Notes under the pieces: generated by a model
Seen by the model: the letters and a program-made list of their open reading frames with translations, nothing else
Database searches by the model: none
Told to the model about the DNA's origin: nothing
Source: Janthinobacterium aquaticum
GTDB lineage: Bacteria > Pseudomonadota > Gammaproteobacteria > Burkholderiales > Burkholderiaceae_D
Length of the DNA: 64,000 nucleotides
Direction of reading: 5' to 3'
Assembly: GCF_009208565.1 (NCBI RefSeq)
Contig: NZ_WFLK01000007.1
Location: 1 to 64,000, forward strand
Made by a program: the position numbers and the translations under genes
In this document: positions 1 to 7,565 of the stretch, piece by piece
Layout of the letters: each line of letters opens with the position of its first letter
How positions within the stretch are numbered: the stretch's first letter is position 1

Positions 1-107
1 AGGCGCCGAAATTGATCATCGGCGCCATGATGCGCAAACTGGTACACGTGGCATTCGGCGTGCTCAGGTCAGGAAAAATATTTGATCCGACCTTGCACGC
101 CGCTTGA
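1..107 (+). CDS. IS110-family transposase, C-terminal end (partial)
   Basis: An open frame enters from the left edge (codons from base 3) and stops at TGA 105-107. It reads APKLIIGAMMRKLVH, then VAFGVLRSGKIFDP and a short tail. The MRKL, VAFGVL and SG(K)xFDP elements are typical of the extreme C-terminus of IS110/IS116/IS902-family transposases, which carry a DEDD-type RuvC-like domain and a second domain ending this way. Only about 35 residues are visible, so whether the element is intact cannot be judged. The bases just after the stop (GACGGGGATAACAGTATC) resemble the sequence usually found after such genes. The element's right end must lie between 107 and the rhtA-like gene at 226, but IS110 elements lack clear terminal inverted repeats and I cannot place it. 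Confidence 0.7.
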   Translation, partial: APKLIIGAMMRKLVHVAFGVLRSGKIFDPTLHAA

Positions 108-225
108 CGGGGATAACAGTATCTACCCTTTGGATGAGCTTGTGTAGCATTGGCCGACCTGACCCCGTTTTTCGCTATGCCTGAATGAAGTATCATAAGC
201 CCCCATCCGCACAATCAACCGCTAC

Positions 226-1110
226 ATGCCCCACTCCCGCCTCACCGCACTGATTCCATTCCTGGCCATCCTCGGCTCCGTTACCTGCCTGGGGCTGGGT
301 ACCTCATGGGCCAAGCACACGCTGTTTCCGCTGGTGGGCGCGGCCGGCACCAGCGCGGTGCGGGTCGGTTTTTCCGCGCTGTTGCTGCTGGCGTTCTGGC
401 GGCCCTGGCGCTGGGCCTTGAGTGCGCGCGATGCGCGTACGGTGGCGCTGTACGGTGCGGCGCTGGGCGCGATGAACCTGTGTTTTTACCTGTCGCTGCA
501 AACGATTCCGTTCGGCGTGGCGGTGGCCATCGAATTTGCCGGGCCGCTGGCGGTGGCGCTGCTGGCCTCGCGCCGTGCGCTCGACTTTGTCTGGGTACTG
601 CTGGCCGCTGGCGGACTGGGCCTGCTGCTGCCGCTCGGCCATGACGTCAGCACGCTCGATCCCGGCGGCGTTGCCTTTGCGCTGGCCGCCGCCGTGTTCT
701 GGGCCACGTATATTGTGTTTGGCAAGCGCGCCAGCCACTTGCATGCTGGCCACTCGGTGGCGCTGGGCCTGGCGATGGCGGCGCTGGTGGTGGTGCCGGT
801 TGGCGTGGCGCAGGCCGGCAGCGCGCTGCTCTCGCCGGCTGTATTGCTGGTGGGGCTGGGGGTGGCGCTGGTGTCGAGCGCGCTGCCCATTTCGCTGGAA
901 ATGGTGGCGTTAAAGCGCCTGCCGCCGCAGGCGTTCGGCATCATGAGCAGCATGGAGCCGGCGGTGGCGGCGCTGCTGGCGCTGGTGCTGCTGGACGAAC
1001 GGCTGGACCTGGTGCAATGGCTGGCCATTGCGCTGATCATGGCCGCCTCGATGGGCAGTTCATGGATGGCGCAGCGGCGCGCGCGCCTGCCCGCAGCCGT
1101 ACACAGCTAG
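226..1110 (+). CDS. rhtA: EamA/RhtA-type amino acid exporter
   Basis: A 294-residue, ten-helix inner membrane protein of the drug/metabolite transporter superfamily, very like E. coli RhtA, which exports threonine and homoserine. Shared stretches include LFPLVGA near the N-terminus, MNLCFYLSLQTIPFG and EFAGPLAVAL in the middle, a LLPLG-D-VS segment, and SMEPAVAALLALVLLDE near the end. The two EamA halves occupy about residues 10-140 and 150-285. Length equals the family norm. It starts at ATG 226 with no strong ribosome site. A TATCAT at 191-196 could be its -10 box, but the -35 is poor. It stands alone, ending 4 bases before the convergent EAL gene. Substrate specificity is inferred from similarity only. 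Confidence 0.85.
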   Translation: MPHSRLTALIPFLAILGSVTCLGLGTSWAKHTLFPLVGAAGTSAVRVGFSALLLLAFWRPWRWALSARDARTVALYGAALGAMNLCFYLSLQTIPFGVAVAIEFAGPLAVALLASRRALDFVWVLLAAGGLGLLLPLGHDVSTLDPGGVAFALAAAVFWATYIVFGKRASHLHAGHSVALGLAMAALVVVPVGVAQAGSALLSPAVLLVGLGVALVSSALPISLEMVALKRLPPQAFGIMSSMEPAVAALLALVLLDERLDLVQWLAIALIMAASMGSSWMAQRRARLPAAVHS

Positions 1111-1114
1111 GCGA

Positions 1115-3286
1115 TCAGGTCAGCGCAGCCAGCAGCAGGCGCCGGTCCTCGCCCAGCATGGCTTCGAATTCGCTGGCCGTAACTGCCGGGCTGAACAGGT
1201 AGCCCTGCAGCTGGTCGCAGCCCAGTTCGCGCAAAAAGCGCATCTGCTCGGCTGTCTCCACGCCTTCGGCAACGATTTCCTGGCGCAACTGCTGCGCCAT
1301 GGTGACGATGGCACGCGCGATGGCGCAATCGTTTTCCTCGAACGGCAGGCCGATCACAAACGCGCGGTCGATCTTCAGGGTGCTGATCGGGAACTTTTTC
1401 AGATAGGCGAGGCTGGAATAGCCGGTGCCAAAATCATCAAGCGCCAGCGACAGACCCATCGCTACCAATTGATCCATGATGGCGATCACATTGTCGGCGC
1501 CGCGCATCAGCAGGCTTTCGGTGATTTCCAGCATGATCTGGTCGGGCCGCACGCGGTAGCGTTCCAGCACGGCAGCGATACGCTCGGGCAAATGCGCGTC
1601 GAACTGGCGCGCCGACAGGTTGACGGCGATCACCGGCATATGCAGGCCGCGGTCTTCCCAGGCGCGGATCTGGCGGCACGCTTCATCGAGCACCCAGGTG
1701 CCCAGTTCCAGGATCAGGCTGGTCTCTTCGGCCACCGGAATAAAGACGCCCGGCGAGACCATGCCGCGCCTTGGATGCTTCCAGCGCAGCAGCGCTTCGG
1801 CGCCGACGATGCGACCGGTATCGAGGCTGACCTTGGGCTGGTAATGCAGTTCAAGTTCCTTGTCGCCCAGCGCCAGGCGCATTTCGCTTTCCAGCCGCAA
1901 ATGCTCCTTGGCGCGCCGGTTCATGTCTTCGCGGTAAAACAGAAACGTCGATTCGATGGTTTGCGCGGCCTTGGCCACGGCCACGTCGGCAAAGCGGAAC
2001 AGCGCCGGCGCCTCCATGCCGTCTTCCGGATACACGGTAATGCCGATGCTGGCGCCCACATACAGCGCATGGGCGTCGATCTGGATCGGCGCCTCGAGCA
2101 GGTGCAGCAGCTTTTGCGCCACGTTGGCCGCGTGCTCGCGCTTTTCGATATGCAATAGCGCCACCACGAACTTGCTGTTGTCGACGCGCGCCAGGATATC
2201 GGCGTCACGCAGCGCGCCACGGAACAATTTGCCAATCGCGATCACCAACTGGTCGCCCACCTCATGGCCCAGCGTGTCGCTGATCGAACCGATGCGGCTG
2301 ATATCGATCACCAGCAGCGCGCCGTGCGTGGACTGGCGCTTCGCCTCGGCCAGCCCCTGGTCGACCAGCTGGTTGAGCAGGCAGCGATTGGGCAGGCCGG
2401 TCAACGTGTCGTAGTTGGCCATGCGCTGCATGCGCGCTTCGGCGTCCTTGTGCACGGAGATATCGGAAAACAGCGAAAACACATGGCTGATCTCGCCGTA
2501 TTCATCTCGCACCACGCTCAGCGTCACATCCTGCGGAAACAGTTCGCCATTCTTGCGCCGGCCGATGATTTCGCCGCGCCAGGAACCGTAGCCGCGCATG
2601 GCGGCGCGCACCTTGGCGCGAAAGTCGGGGTCGTGCACGCCCGAACGCAGCAAGTCTGGCGTGCGGCCGATGGCTTCAAACGGCGAATAGCCGGTAATGC
2701 GTGAAAACGAACTGTTGATCGAGACGATGCGTTCCTGGGCGTCGGTAATCATCACGCCCTGGTCGCTGTCTTCGATGATACGGGCATGCAACTTGACCTT
2801 GTCGACATCGGACAGCGGCTCGCTCAGCGCCGACAGGCGCACGGCCGTGCCGCAAGCCTGGCCGGCCTGGTTGCTGATCACATGGCGGTGCATGCGCAAC
2901 CAGGTCAGCATGCCGGACTTTTTGCGCCGCAATACATCGATGGCGATATCGCCCTGGTCGAACTGCAGCTCGGCCACTTTGGCCTGGCTCTGGCCCGGCG
3001 GATACAAAAACAGGATGTGCTGGCCCAGCGCCTCGGTTTCCGAATAGCCGAACATCTGTTCGGCGCCATGGCTCCAGCCGATCAGAAAGCCGTCGTCATC
3101 GATTTCAAACAGCGCATCGGGCGGCGCCACGCGGATCTGCGGCCGGCTGGCGCCGCGCAACTGCTGCAGCTCCTGCTGCAGTTGCGCCAAAGTGGCGGCC
3201 AGTTGCGCACCGTCCTGCTGCTGCGCGTCATGGCTCAGGCGCAAGCACTGTTCAACCCGCGCCTCAAGCACGCCGCCTCCACGCAC
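1115..3286 (-). CDS. PAS-PAS-GGDEF(degenerate)-EAL protein, probable c-di-GMP phosphodiesterase
   Basis: A 723-residue cytoplasmic signalling protein: a Gln-rich helical start (about 10-48), a first PAS domain (about 52-150), a second PAS/PAC (about 165-280), GGDEF (about 285-445) and EAL (about 465-715). The GGDEF signature reads DNSKF at 369-373, and the Mg/GTP helix reads DISRIGSISDTLGH, so cyclase activity is probably lost. The EAL domain keeps EAL 497-499, NLSARQF, EITES, DDFGTGYSSL 617-626, KIDRAF and AEGVET, so hydrolysis of cyclic di-GMP is expected. No membrane segments are seen. The longest frame starts at a GTG (3286). A second in-frame GTG at 3271-3269, preceded by GGAGG, is a better translation start. 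It is monocistronic and convergent with the exporter gene. Confidence 0.9.
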   Translation of the reverse strand: MRGGGVLEARVEQCLRLSHDAQQQDGAQLAATLAQLQQELQQLRGASRPQIRVAPPDALFEIDDDGFLIGWSHGAEQMFGYSETEALGQHILFLYPPGQSQAKVAELQFDQGDIAIDVLRRKKSGMLTWLRMHRHVISNQAGQACGTAVRLSALSEPLSDVDKVKLHARIIEDSDQGVMITDAQERIVSINSSFSRITGYSPFEAIGRTPDLLRSGVHDPDFRAKVRAAMRGYGSWRGEIIGRRKNGELFPQDVTLSVVRDEYGEISHVFSLFSDISVHKDAEARMQRMANYDTLTGLPNRCLLNQLVDQGLAEAKRQSTHGALLVIDISRIGSISDTLGHEVGDQLVIAIGKLFRGALRDADILARVDNSKFVVALLHIEKREHAANVAQKLLHLLEAPIQIDAHALYVGASIGITVYPEDGMEAPALFRFADVAVAKAAQTIESTFLFYREDMNRRAKEHLRLESEMRLALGDKELELHYQPKVSLDTGRIVGAEALLRWKHPRRGMVSPGVFIPVAEETSLILELGTWVLDEACRQIRAWEDRGLHMPVIAVNLSARQFDAHLPERIAAVLERYRVRPDQIMLEITESLLMRGADNVIAIMDQLVAMGLSLALDDFGTGYSSLAYLKKFPISTLKIDRAFVIGLPFEENDCAIARAIVTMAQQLRQEIVAEGVETAEQMRFLRELGCDQLQGYLFSPAVTASEFEAMLGEDRRLLLAALT

Positions 3287-3457
3287 AAGGGGAACGGAAG
3301 GACATGGCCAGGGATGCTGCTGTCGTTATCATCATCAAAATCCCGCTGTCGGGGCTGGAGTCGGTACAAAATGCTGCGAATATGGTAACGTGAATTTGTT
3401 GGCCTGTGTCAACATTTTGTCTGCACCGCAGAATGAAAGGCCAGCGCTTTATCTGGC

Positions 3458-4381
3458 TCAAGTATTGCCGGGCAAATATTGGAGCAGACGGGCGAACAAA
3501 GCCGGCTCGCGCATGCGCGCCAGCCACCAGCGCAGCGCAGCGCCGTCTTCGCCGACACGCCAGGCCAGGTAAAAGGTTTCCGACGGCTTCGGTTCTTCCA
3601 CGGCTTTTTCTACCAGCAGCCCTTTGGCAATGGCAGCGCGCGCGCACGGCCCGGGCAGGAAGCCGAAACCAAGTCCCATGACCTGGTAATCGAACTTGAC
3701 CTGCATGTTCGGCACCGTCAGCGCGTCCTGCCCCAGCAGCAGGCCCACCGTGCGCGGCGCCAGCTGGCGCGCCGAATCGGCCACCACCACCGCGCGGTGA
3801 TGCTGCAGGTCGCTGCGCGACAGCGGATGCGTGACGGCGGCCAGCCGATGCGTGGGCGCCACGGCAAACACGAAGTCGACCATGCCCAGCGGCTGGGCAA
3901 TATAGCCGCCGCCTGGCGGGCCGTCACCGGCCGCGCCCACCAGCAGGTCGACGCGGCGCTCGAGCAGCGCTTCCCAGGTGCCCGACAAAGTCTCCTGCAC
4001 CAGGCGCAGACGGGTCTGCTGCGCCACTTCATAGAAGGCGCTAATATCGTTTGACAGCGCCAGCGCCGAAAACACCGAGTCGAGACCGACCGCCAGCTCG
4101 GTCTCCCAGCCGGAAGCGACGCGGCGCACGCGGTGTTCGAGGTCCAGCGCCGCCTTGAGCAGGTAGCGGCCTTCCTTGAGCAGTTCCTGGCCGGCCGCCG
4201 TCAGCGTTACTTTCGGACCGTTGCGCTGGAACACCTGTACGCCCAGATCGTCTTCGAGCTTGGCCACCGTATAGGAAATGGTCGACGGCACTTTATGCAG
4301 CTCCTTGCCGGCGGAAGAAAAGGAACCGCAACGGTCAATGGCGTCAACGATTTGCAGTGATTCGAGGCTCAGTCTTAACAT
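3458..4381 (-). CDS. LysR-family transcriptional regulator
   Basis: About 307 residues from ATG 4381 (MLRLSLESLQ). The frame could start at 4408, but that adds a Tyr/Arg-rich stretch unlike the family. The N-terminal winged helix-turn-helix is clear: IVDAIDRCGSFSSAGKELH, then PSTISYTVAKLEDDLG and VQVFQRN. A linker helix and a periplasmic-binding-protein-like effector domain (about 90-300) follow. The gene diverges from the pirin gene at 4544, sharing a 162-base control region. LysR regulators next to pirin are common in proteobacteria, and regulation of pirin plus self-regulation is the natural inference. The effector is unknown. Confidence 0.9.
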   Translation of the reverse strand: MLRLSLESLQIVDAIDRCGSFSSAGKELHKVPSTISYTVAKLEDDLGVQVFQRNGPKVTLTAAGQELLKEGRYLLKAALDLEHRVRRVASGWETELAVGLDSVFSALALSNDISAFYEVAQQTRLRLVQETLSGTWEALLERRVDLLVGAAGDGPPGGGYIAQPLGMVDFVFAVAPTHRLAAVTHPLSRSDLQHHRAVVVADSARQLAPRTVGLLLGQDALTVPNMQVKFDYQVMGLGFGFLPGPCARAAIAKGLLVEKAVEEPKPSETFYLAWRVGEDGAALRWWLARMREPALFARLLQYLPGNT

Positions 4382-4543
4382 TCGAATTTTTCGATAATAG
4401 TACGGCAAATTTTCCGTTTTTCTTTCGCTGAACAGAGGCCTATACTTCTTTCATCGAACAGCGATTGACAGAAAGCCCCGCCAGCGGTGGCAACGGTCCT
4501 TCGAAATTATCGCACATTAACCTTTATAGAATTGGAGATCATC
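4382..4543. promoter_or_regulatory. Divergent LysR-pirin control region
   Basis: This 162-base gap is markedly more AT-rich than its surroundings. It contains TATACT at 4441-4446, a possible -10 box for the pirin gene, with only a weak TTTTCT-like -35 17 bases upstream. An ATTCGAATTTTTCGAT stretch at about 4380-4395, close to the LysR start, has the dyad TTCGAA and the T-rich spacing expected of a LysR site (T-N11-A). The assignment of these sites is inference. Confidence 0.35.
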
Positions 4544-5245
4544 ATGTTGCAAATCCGTCATAGCGAAGAACGCGGCGCCGCCAACCACGGCTGGCTCAAA
4601 TCCCATCACAGCTTCTCGTTCGGCAGCTACCACGATCCGAAACACATGGGCTTCGGTCCTTTGCTGGTCATCAATGAAGACCGCGTCACGCCAGGCCAGG
4701 GTTTTGGTACCCACGGCCACCGCGACATGGAAATCATCTCGTATGTGCTCGACGGCGCACTCGAACACAAGGACAGCATGGGCACAGGTTCGGTCCTGCA
4801 CTACGGTGATGTACAGCGCATGAGTGCCGGCAGCGGCGTGCGTCACAGCGAGTTCAACCACTCGCAGACCGATGGCCTGCATTTCCTGCAGATCTGGATC
4901 CAGCCGAACGTGACCGGCATTGCACCGAGCTACGAAGAGAAACACTTCACGCCGGAAAGCAAACAGGGCAAGCTGCGCCTGATCGCGTCCAGCGACGGCC
5001 GCCAAGGTTCGGTGCTGATCCACCAGAACGCGTCGATCTACGCCAGCATCCTGAAAGAAGGCGACAGCGCGAAACATGCACTCGATGAAGGCCGCACCGC
5101 TTATGTGCACCTGATTCGCGGCAGCCTGGTGGTCAACGGCACGCCGCTGAAAGCGGGCGACGCGCTGAAACTGACGCAAGAAGCTGAAGTCACGCTGACC
5201 CAGGCCGAAGACGCTGAAGTGCTGCTGTTTGACCTGCCTTACTAA
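4544..5245 (+). CDS. Pirin family protein (bicupin, YhhW-like)
   Basis: A 233-residue bicupin. The start at ATG 4544 is chosen because of GGAG at 4534-4537 and because pirins begin almost at once with the [18 protein letters not shown] segment. The metal site of pirins is present as H57, H59, H101 and E103 (in [10 protein letters not shown] and [11 protein letters not shown]). Bacterial pirins of this group bind Fe(II) or Ni and some show quercetin dioxygenase activity in vitro; others act as redox-sensing regulators. It is transcribed away from the LysR gene at 4381, its likely regulator. The physiological substrate cannot be read from sequence. Confidence 0.9.
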   Translation: MLQIRHSEERGAANHGWLKSHHSFSFGSYHDPKHMGFGPLLVINEDRVTPGQGFGTHGHRDMEIISYVLDGALEHKDSMGTGSVLHYGDVQRMSAGSGVRHSEFNHSQTDGLHFLQIWIQPNVTGIAPSYEEKHFTPESKQGKLRLIASSDGRQGSVLIHQNASIYASILKEGDSAKHALDEGRTAYVHLIRGSLVVNGTPLKAGDALKLTQEAEVTLTQAEDAEVLLFDLPY

Positions 5246-5274
5246 GCATGGAAGGCACCGGCTTGCTTGCAAAA

Positions 5275-5320
5275 GGAGGAAATGTCCCGAGATAGACTGC
5301 TATCACTTGACATGTCCTCC
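5275..5320 (+). promoter_or_regulatory. Long RNA hairpin burying a ribosome site and 15-codon frame upstream of ribA
   Basis: Bases 5275-5286 (GGAGGAAATGTC) pair with 5309-5320 (GACATGTCCTCC) with one mismatch. Inside the loop a second helix, GATAG 5291-5295 with CTATC 5300-5304, closes an ACTG tetraloop. The outer stem hides AGGAGG (5274-5279) and an ATG at 5282 that opens a 15-codon frame ([15 protein letters not shown], stop TAG 5327-5329). It has no T-run, so it is not a simple terminator. It lies 30 bases past the pirin stop and about 100 bases before ribA. The arrangement looks like a leader control element. It does not match the FMN riboswitch consensus I know. Confidence 0.5.
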
Positions 5321-5360
5321 CAAAAATAGCAACCGGGGAAATCAAAGTCCTGCTTTTTGG

Positions 5361-5413
5361 TATGATGGCAAGGCGCGCGACACCGCAGTGGTGTGGCGCG
5401 CCTTTATTTTTTT
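5361..5413 (+). terminator. Terminator-like hairpin 10 bases before the ribA start, with a -10-like box
   Basis: The stem runs 5372-5402: GGCGCGC pairs with GCGCGCC, extended by ACACC/GGTGT across one mismatch, and is followed by TTTATTTTTTT (5403-5413). This is a canonical intrinsic terminator shape. A TATGAT at 5361-5366 could be a -10 box that would start RNA right at the hairpin. Only 10 bases separate the T-run from the ribA ATG, so no promoter fits between them. It is either the pirin terminator with read-through into ribA or an attenuator of ribA. Confidence 0.7.
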
Positions 5414-5423
5414 ACTGACTAAT

Positions 5424-6089
5424 ATGAGCACAACCATGCAAAGCGGCGCAGAAATCCTGGCAACAGGCCAATTGGATTACACCACTTCCTGCGCCCTGCC
5501 AACGCCGTGGGCGCAATTTACGCTGCACGCCTTTGTCGAGCACGCAACGGGCAAGGAACACCTGGCCATGGTGCTGGGCGATGTCGGCAACGGCGAGCCG
5601 GTACTGGCGCGCGTCCATTCCGAATGCCTGACCGGCGACGTCCTGTTTTCCCAGCGCTGCGATTGCGGCGCCCAGCTTGAAGGCGCCTTGAAGCGCATCG
5701 CCGAAGAGGGCCGCGGCATCTTGCTGTACCTGCGCCAGGAAGGGCGCGGTATTGGCCTGATCAACAAGATCCGCGCCTACCGCCTGCAGGAAGCCGGCGC
5801 CGATACGGTGCAGGCCAATGAACAGCTGGGCTTCAAGGCCGACGCGCGCGACTACACGCTGTGCAAGCCGATGTTTTCCCAGTTCAATATCCGCAGCCTG
5901 CGCCTGATGACCAACAACCCGCGCAAGATTGCCGCCATGGAGGCGCTGGGCGTGACCGTCGACGAGCGCGTGCCGCTGCTGGTCAATCGCAATGCGTTCA
6001 ACCACCACTACCTCAATACCAAGGAAAGCAAGCTTGGCCACATGATGACGCCAGCGGCCGCGCCTGCGCTGGAAGACGGCGCCCTGTAA
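5424..6089 (+). CDS. ribA: GTP cyclohydrolase II
   Basis: 221 residues. It catalyses the first step of riboflavin synthesis, opening the imidazole ring of GTP to give the diaminopyrimidine phosphate, formate and pyrophosphate. The zinc cysteines C68, C79 and C81 are present ([18 protein letters not shown]), as are the RQEGRGIGL catalytic loop (about 104-112) and the MTNNPRKI segment typical of RibA. ATG 5424 is preferred over an upstream frame that would translate the terminator hairpin. A second ATG at 5436 is possible. It is a stand-alone RibA, not a RibBA fusion. The upstream leader suggests control at the RNA level. No other rib genes are nearby. Confidence 0.95.
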   Translation: MSTTMQSGAEILATGQLDYTTSCALPTPWAQFTLHAFVEHATGKEHLAMVLGDVGNGEPVLARVHSECLTGDVLFSQRCDCGAQLEGALKRIAEEGRGILLYLRQEGRGIGLINKIRAYRLQEAGADTVQANEQLGFKADARDYTLCKPMFSQFNIRSLRLMTNNPRKIAAMEALGVTVDERVPLLVNRNAFNHHYLNTKESKLGHMMTPAAAPALEDGAL

Positions 6090-6152
6090 GATGAACGGCG
6101 CCGGCGCATGGCGCCCCGGTACCGGCCTCCCCTGCTCACGCATAAAGGTTGC

Positions 6153-7565
6153 ATGAAATTATCTAAATCTGCCTTGCTGCTCGCCGGCCTGTGCGCCGTC
6201 ACTGGCGTACGCGCGGCCGGGCCTGCCGTACCGGTGCCGGCGGGCGCCGCTCCCGCCATCCCGAAAACCACCACGCCGGCCAAGCCGCCAGCAGCAGCGG
6301 CGCCAGCCGCCAGCGAGCACGCGGCACTGCCACCGCCGTCGTCGGCCGCGCAAAAGCTCTATACGGCGGCGCGCGCCGATATCCTGCAGGTACGGGTGCT
6401 GCTGAAAAACGGCCGCACGCAGTCGTCGGTCGGGTCGGGCTTCCTGATCGGCACCGGCGACCTGGTGGTCACCAATTACCACGTGGTGTCACAGTTTGCG
6501 CTCGACCCTGACACCTATGTCGGCGAATGGGTCGACACCAGCGGCCAGCGCGGCAATGTGGAACTGCTGGCCGTCGATGTGCTGCACGACCTGGCCGTGG
6601 TGCGCGTGAGCCGCCATGGCACCGGCTTTTTCAGGATGCCGGCCGGGCAAGCGCCGCTGGCGCCGCTGACCCAGGGCCAGTACCTGTATTCGATGGGCAA
6701 CCCGCTCGACCTGGGCTTTGCCATTTCCGAAGGCTCTTACAACGGCGTCGTCACGCGCAGCTTTTACGACCAGCTGATGTTTACCGGCCCGATCAACTCG
6801 GGCATGAGCGGCGGCCCCAGCGTCACCGCCAATGGAGACGTGGCCGGCGTCAACGTCTCGAAACGCCTCGACGGTGAGCTGGTCAGCTTTCTGGTGCCGG
6901 CCCGCTACGCCCAGCAACTGCTGAACCAGGTAGCGCTGCAGGCCAAGGCGCCGAAAGACTTCAAACCGGTAGTCACGGCGCAACTGCTGCAGCACCAGGA
7001 AGCGATGCTGGCACGGCTGCTGGAAACGCCCTTGAGCCTGAAGGCCATGGGACCGTACCGCGTGCCGGTGCGCGAGTCCGAGCAGATGCGCTGCTGGGGC
7101 AGCTCGAACGTCAAGGCTGACAAACCCTATACGGTTGACAGCACCAGCTGCGCCATGGAAACAGCCATCTTTATCTCGGGTGCACTGCAGACGGGCCAGG
7201 TGTCGATGCGCCACGAGTTCCTGCGCTCGAGCGACCTGGGCGCGCTGCGCTTCGCCGAACTGGCCAGCAATTCGTTCAGAAACGAAAGCTTTGGCAGCTA
7301 CAAGAGTGCGCACCTGACCGGTCCGCATTGCACCGAGCAGTTCGTCAAGAACAAGACCCTGCCGCTGCGCGCCGTCATGTGCGTGCGCGCCTACCGCAAA
7401 TTTGCCGGCCTGTACGATTTCGCGCTGCTGGCCGCCAGCACCGACGCGCCTCTGATGAGCCTGCAAAGCCGCATCGATGCGCGCGGTGTGTCCTACGCCA
7501 ACGGCATGCGCGTCACGCGCACCTTCCTTGAAGCGCTGGCGCGCGAACGCAAGGAGCAGCCATGA
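6153..7565 (+). CDS. Secreted trypsin-like serine protease (DegP/S1C-like)
   Basis: 470 residues from ATG 6153, preceded by AAAGG. The signal peptide (about 1-21, cut near VRA-AG) is followed by a Pro/Ala-rich linker to about 65. The protease domain covers about 68-250, with triad His110 (TNYHVV), Asp146 (VLHDLAVV) and Ser219 (NSGMSGGPS). There is no recognisable PDZ domain; the remaining 220 residues are unassigned and contain several Cys (MRCWGSS, TSCAME, PHCTE, MCVRAY) that could form disulfides. Location is periplasm or cell surface. It overlaps the next gene by 4 bases (ATGA), so the two are translated as one unit. Its substrate is unknown. Confidence 0.85.
   Translation: MKLSKSALLLAGLCAVTGVRAAGPAVPVPAGAAPAIPKTTTPAKPPAAAAPAASEHAALPPPSSAAQKLYTAARADILQVRVLLKNGRTQSSVGSGFLIGTGDLVVTNYHVVSQFALDPDTYVGEWVDTSGQRGNVELLAVDVLHDLAVVRVSRHGTGFFRMPAGQAPLAPLTQGQYLYSMGNPLDLGFAISEGSYNGVVTRSFYDQLMFTGPINSGMSGGPSVTANGDVAGVNVSKRLDGELVSFLVPARYAQQLLNQVALQAKAPKDFKPVVTAQLLQHQEAMLARLLETPLSLKAMGPYRVPVRESEQMRCWGSSNVKADKPYTVDSTSCAMETAIFISGALQTGQVSMRHEFLRSSDLGALRFAELASNSFRNESFGSYKSAHLTGPHCTEQFVKNKTLPLRAVMCVRAYRKFAGLYDFALLAASTDAPLMSLQSRIDARGVSYANGMRVTRTFLEALARERKEQP

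Noticed and set aside
5246..5423. FMN riboswitch upstream of ribA
   Set aside because: The conserved FMN aptamer sequence blocks (GGGGCGAAA and CCGGCGGT types) are not present, so the structure was reported as unassigned.
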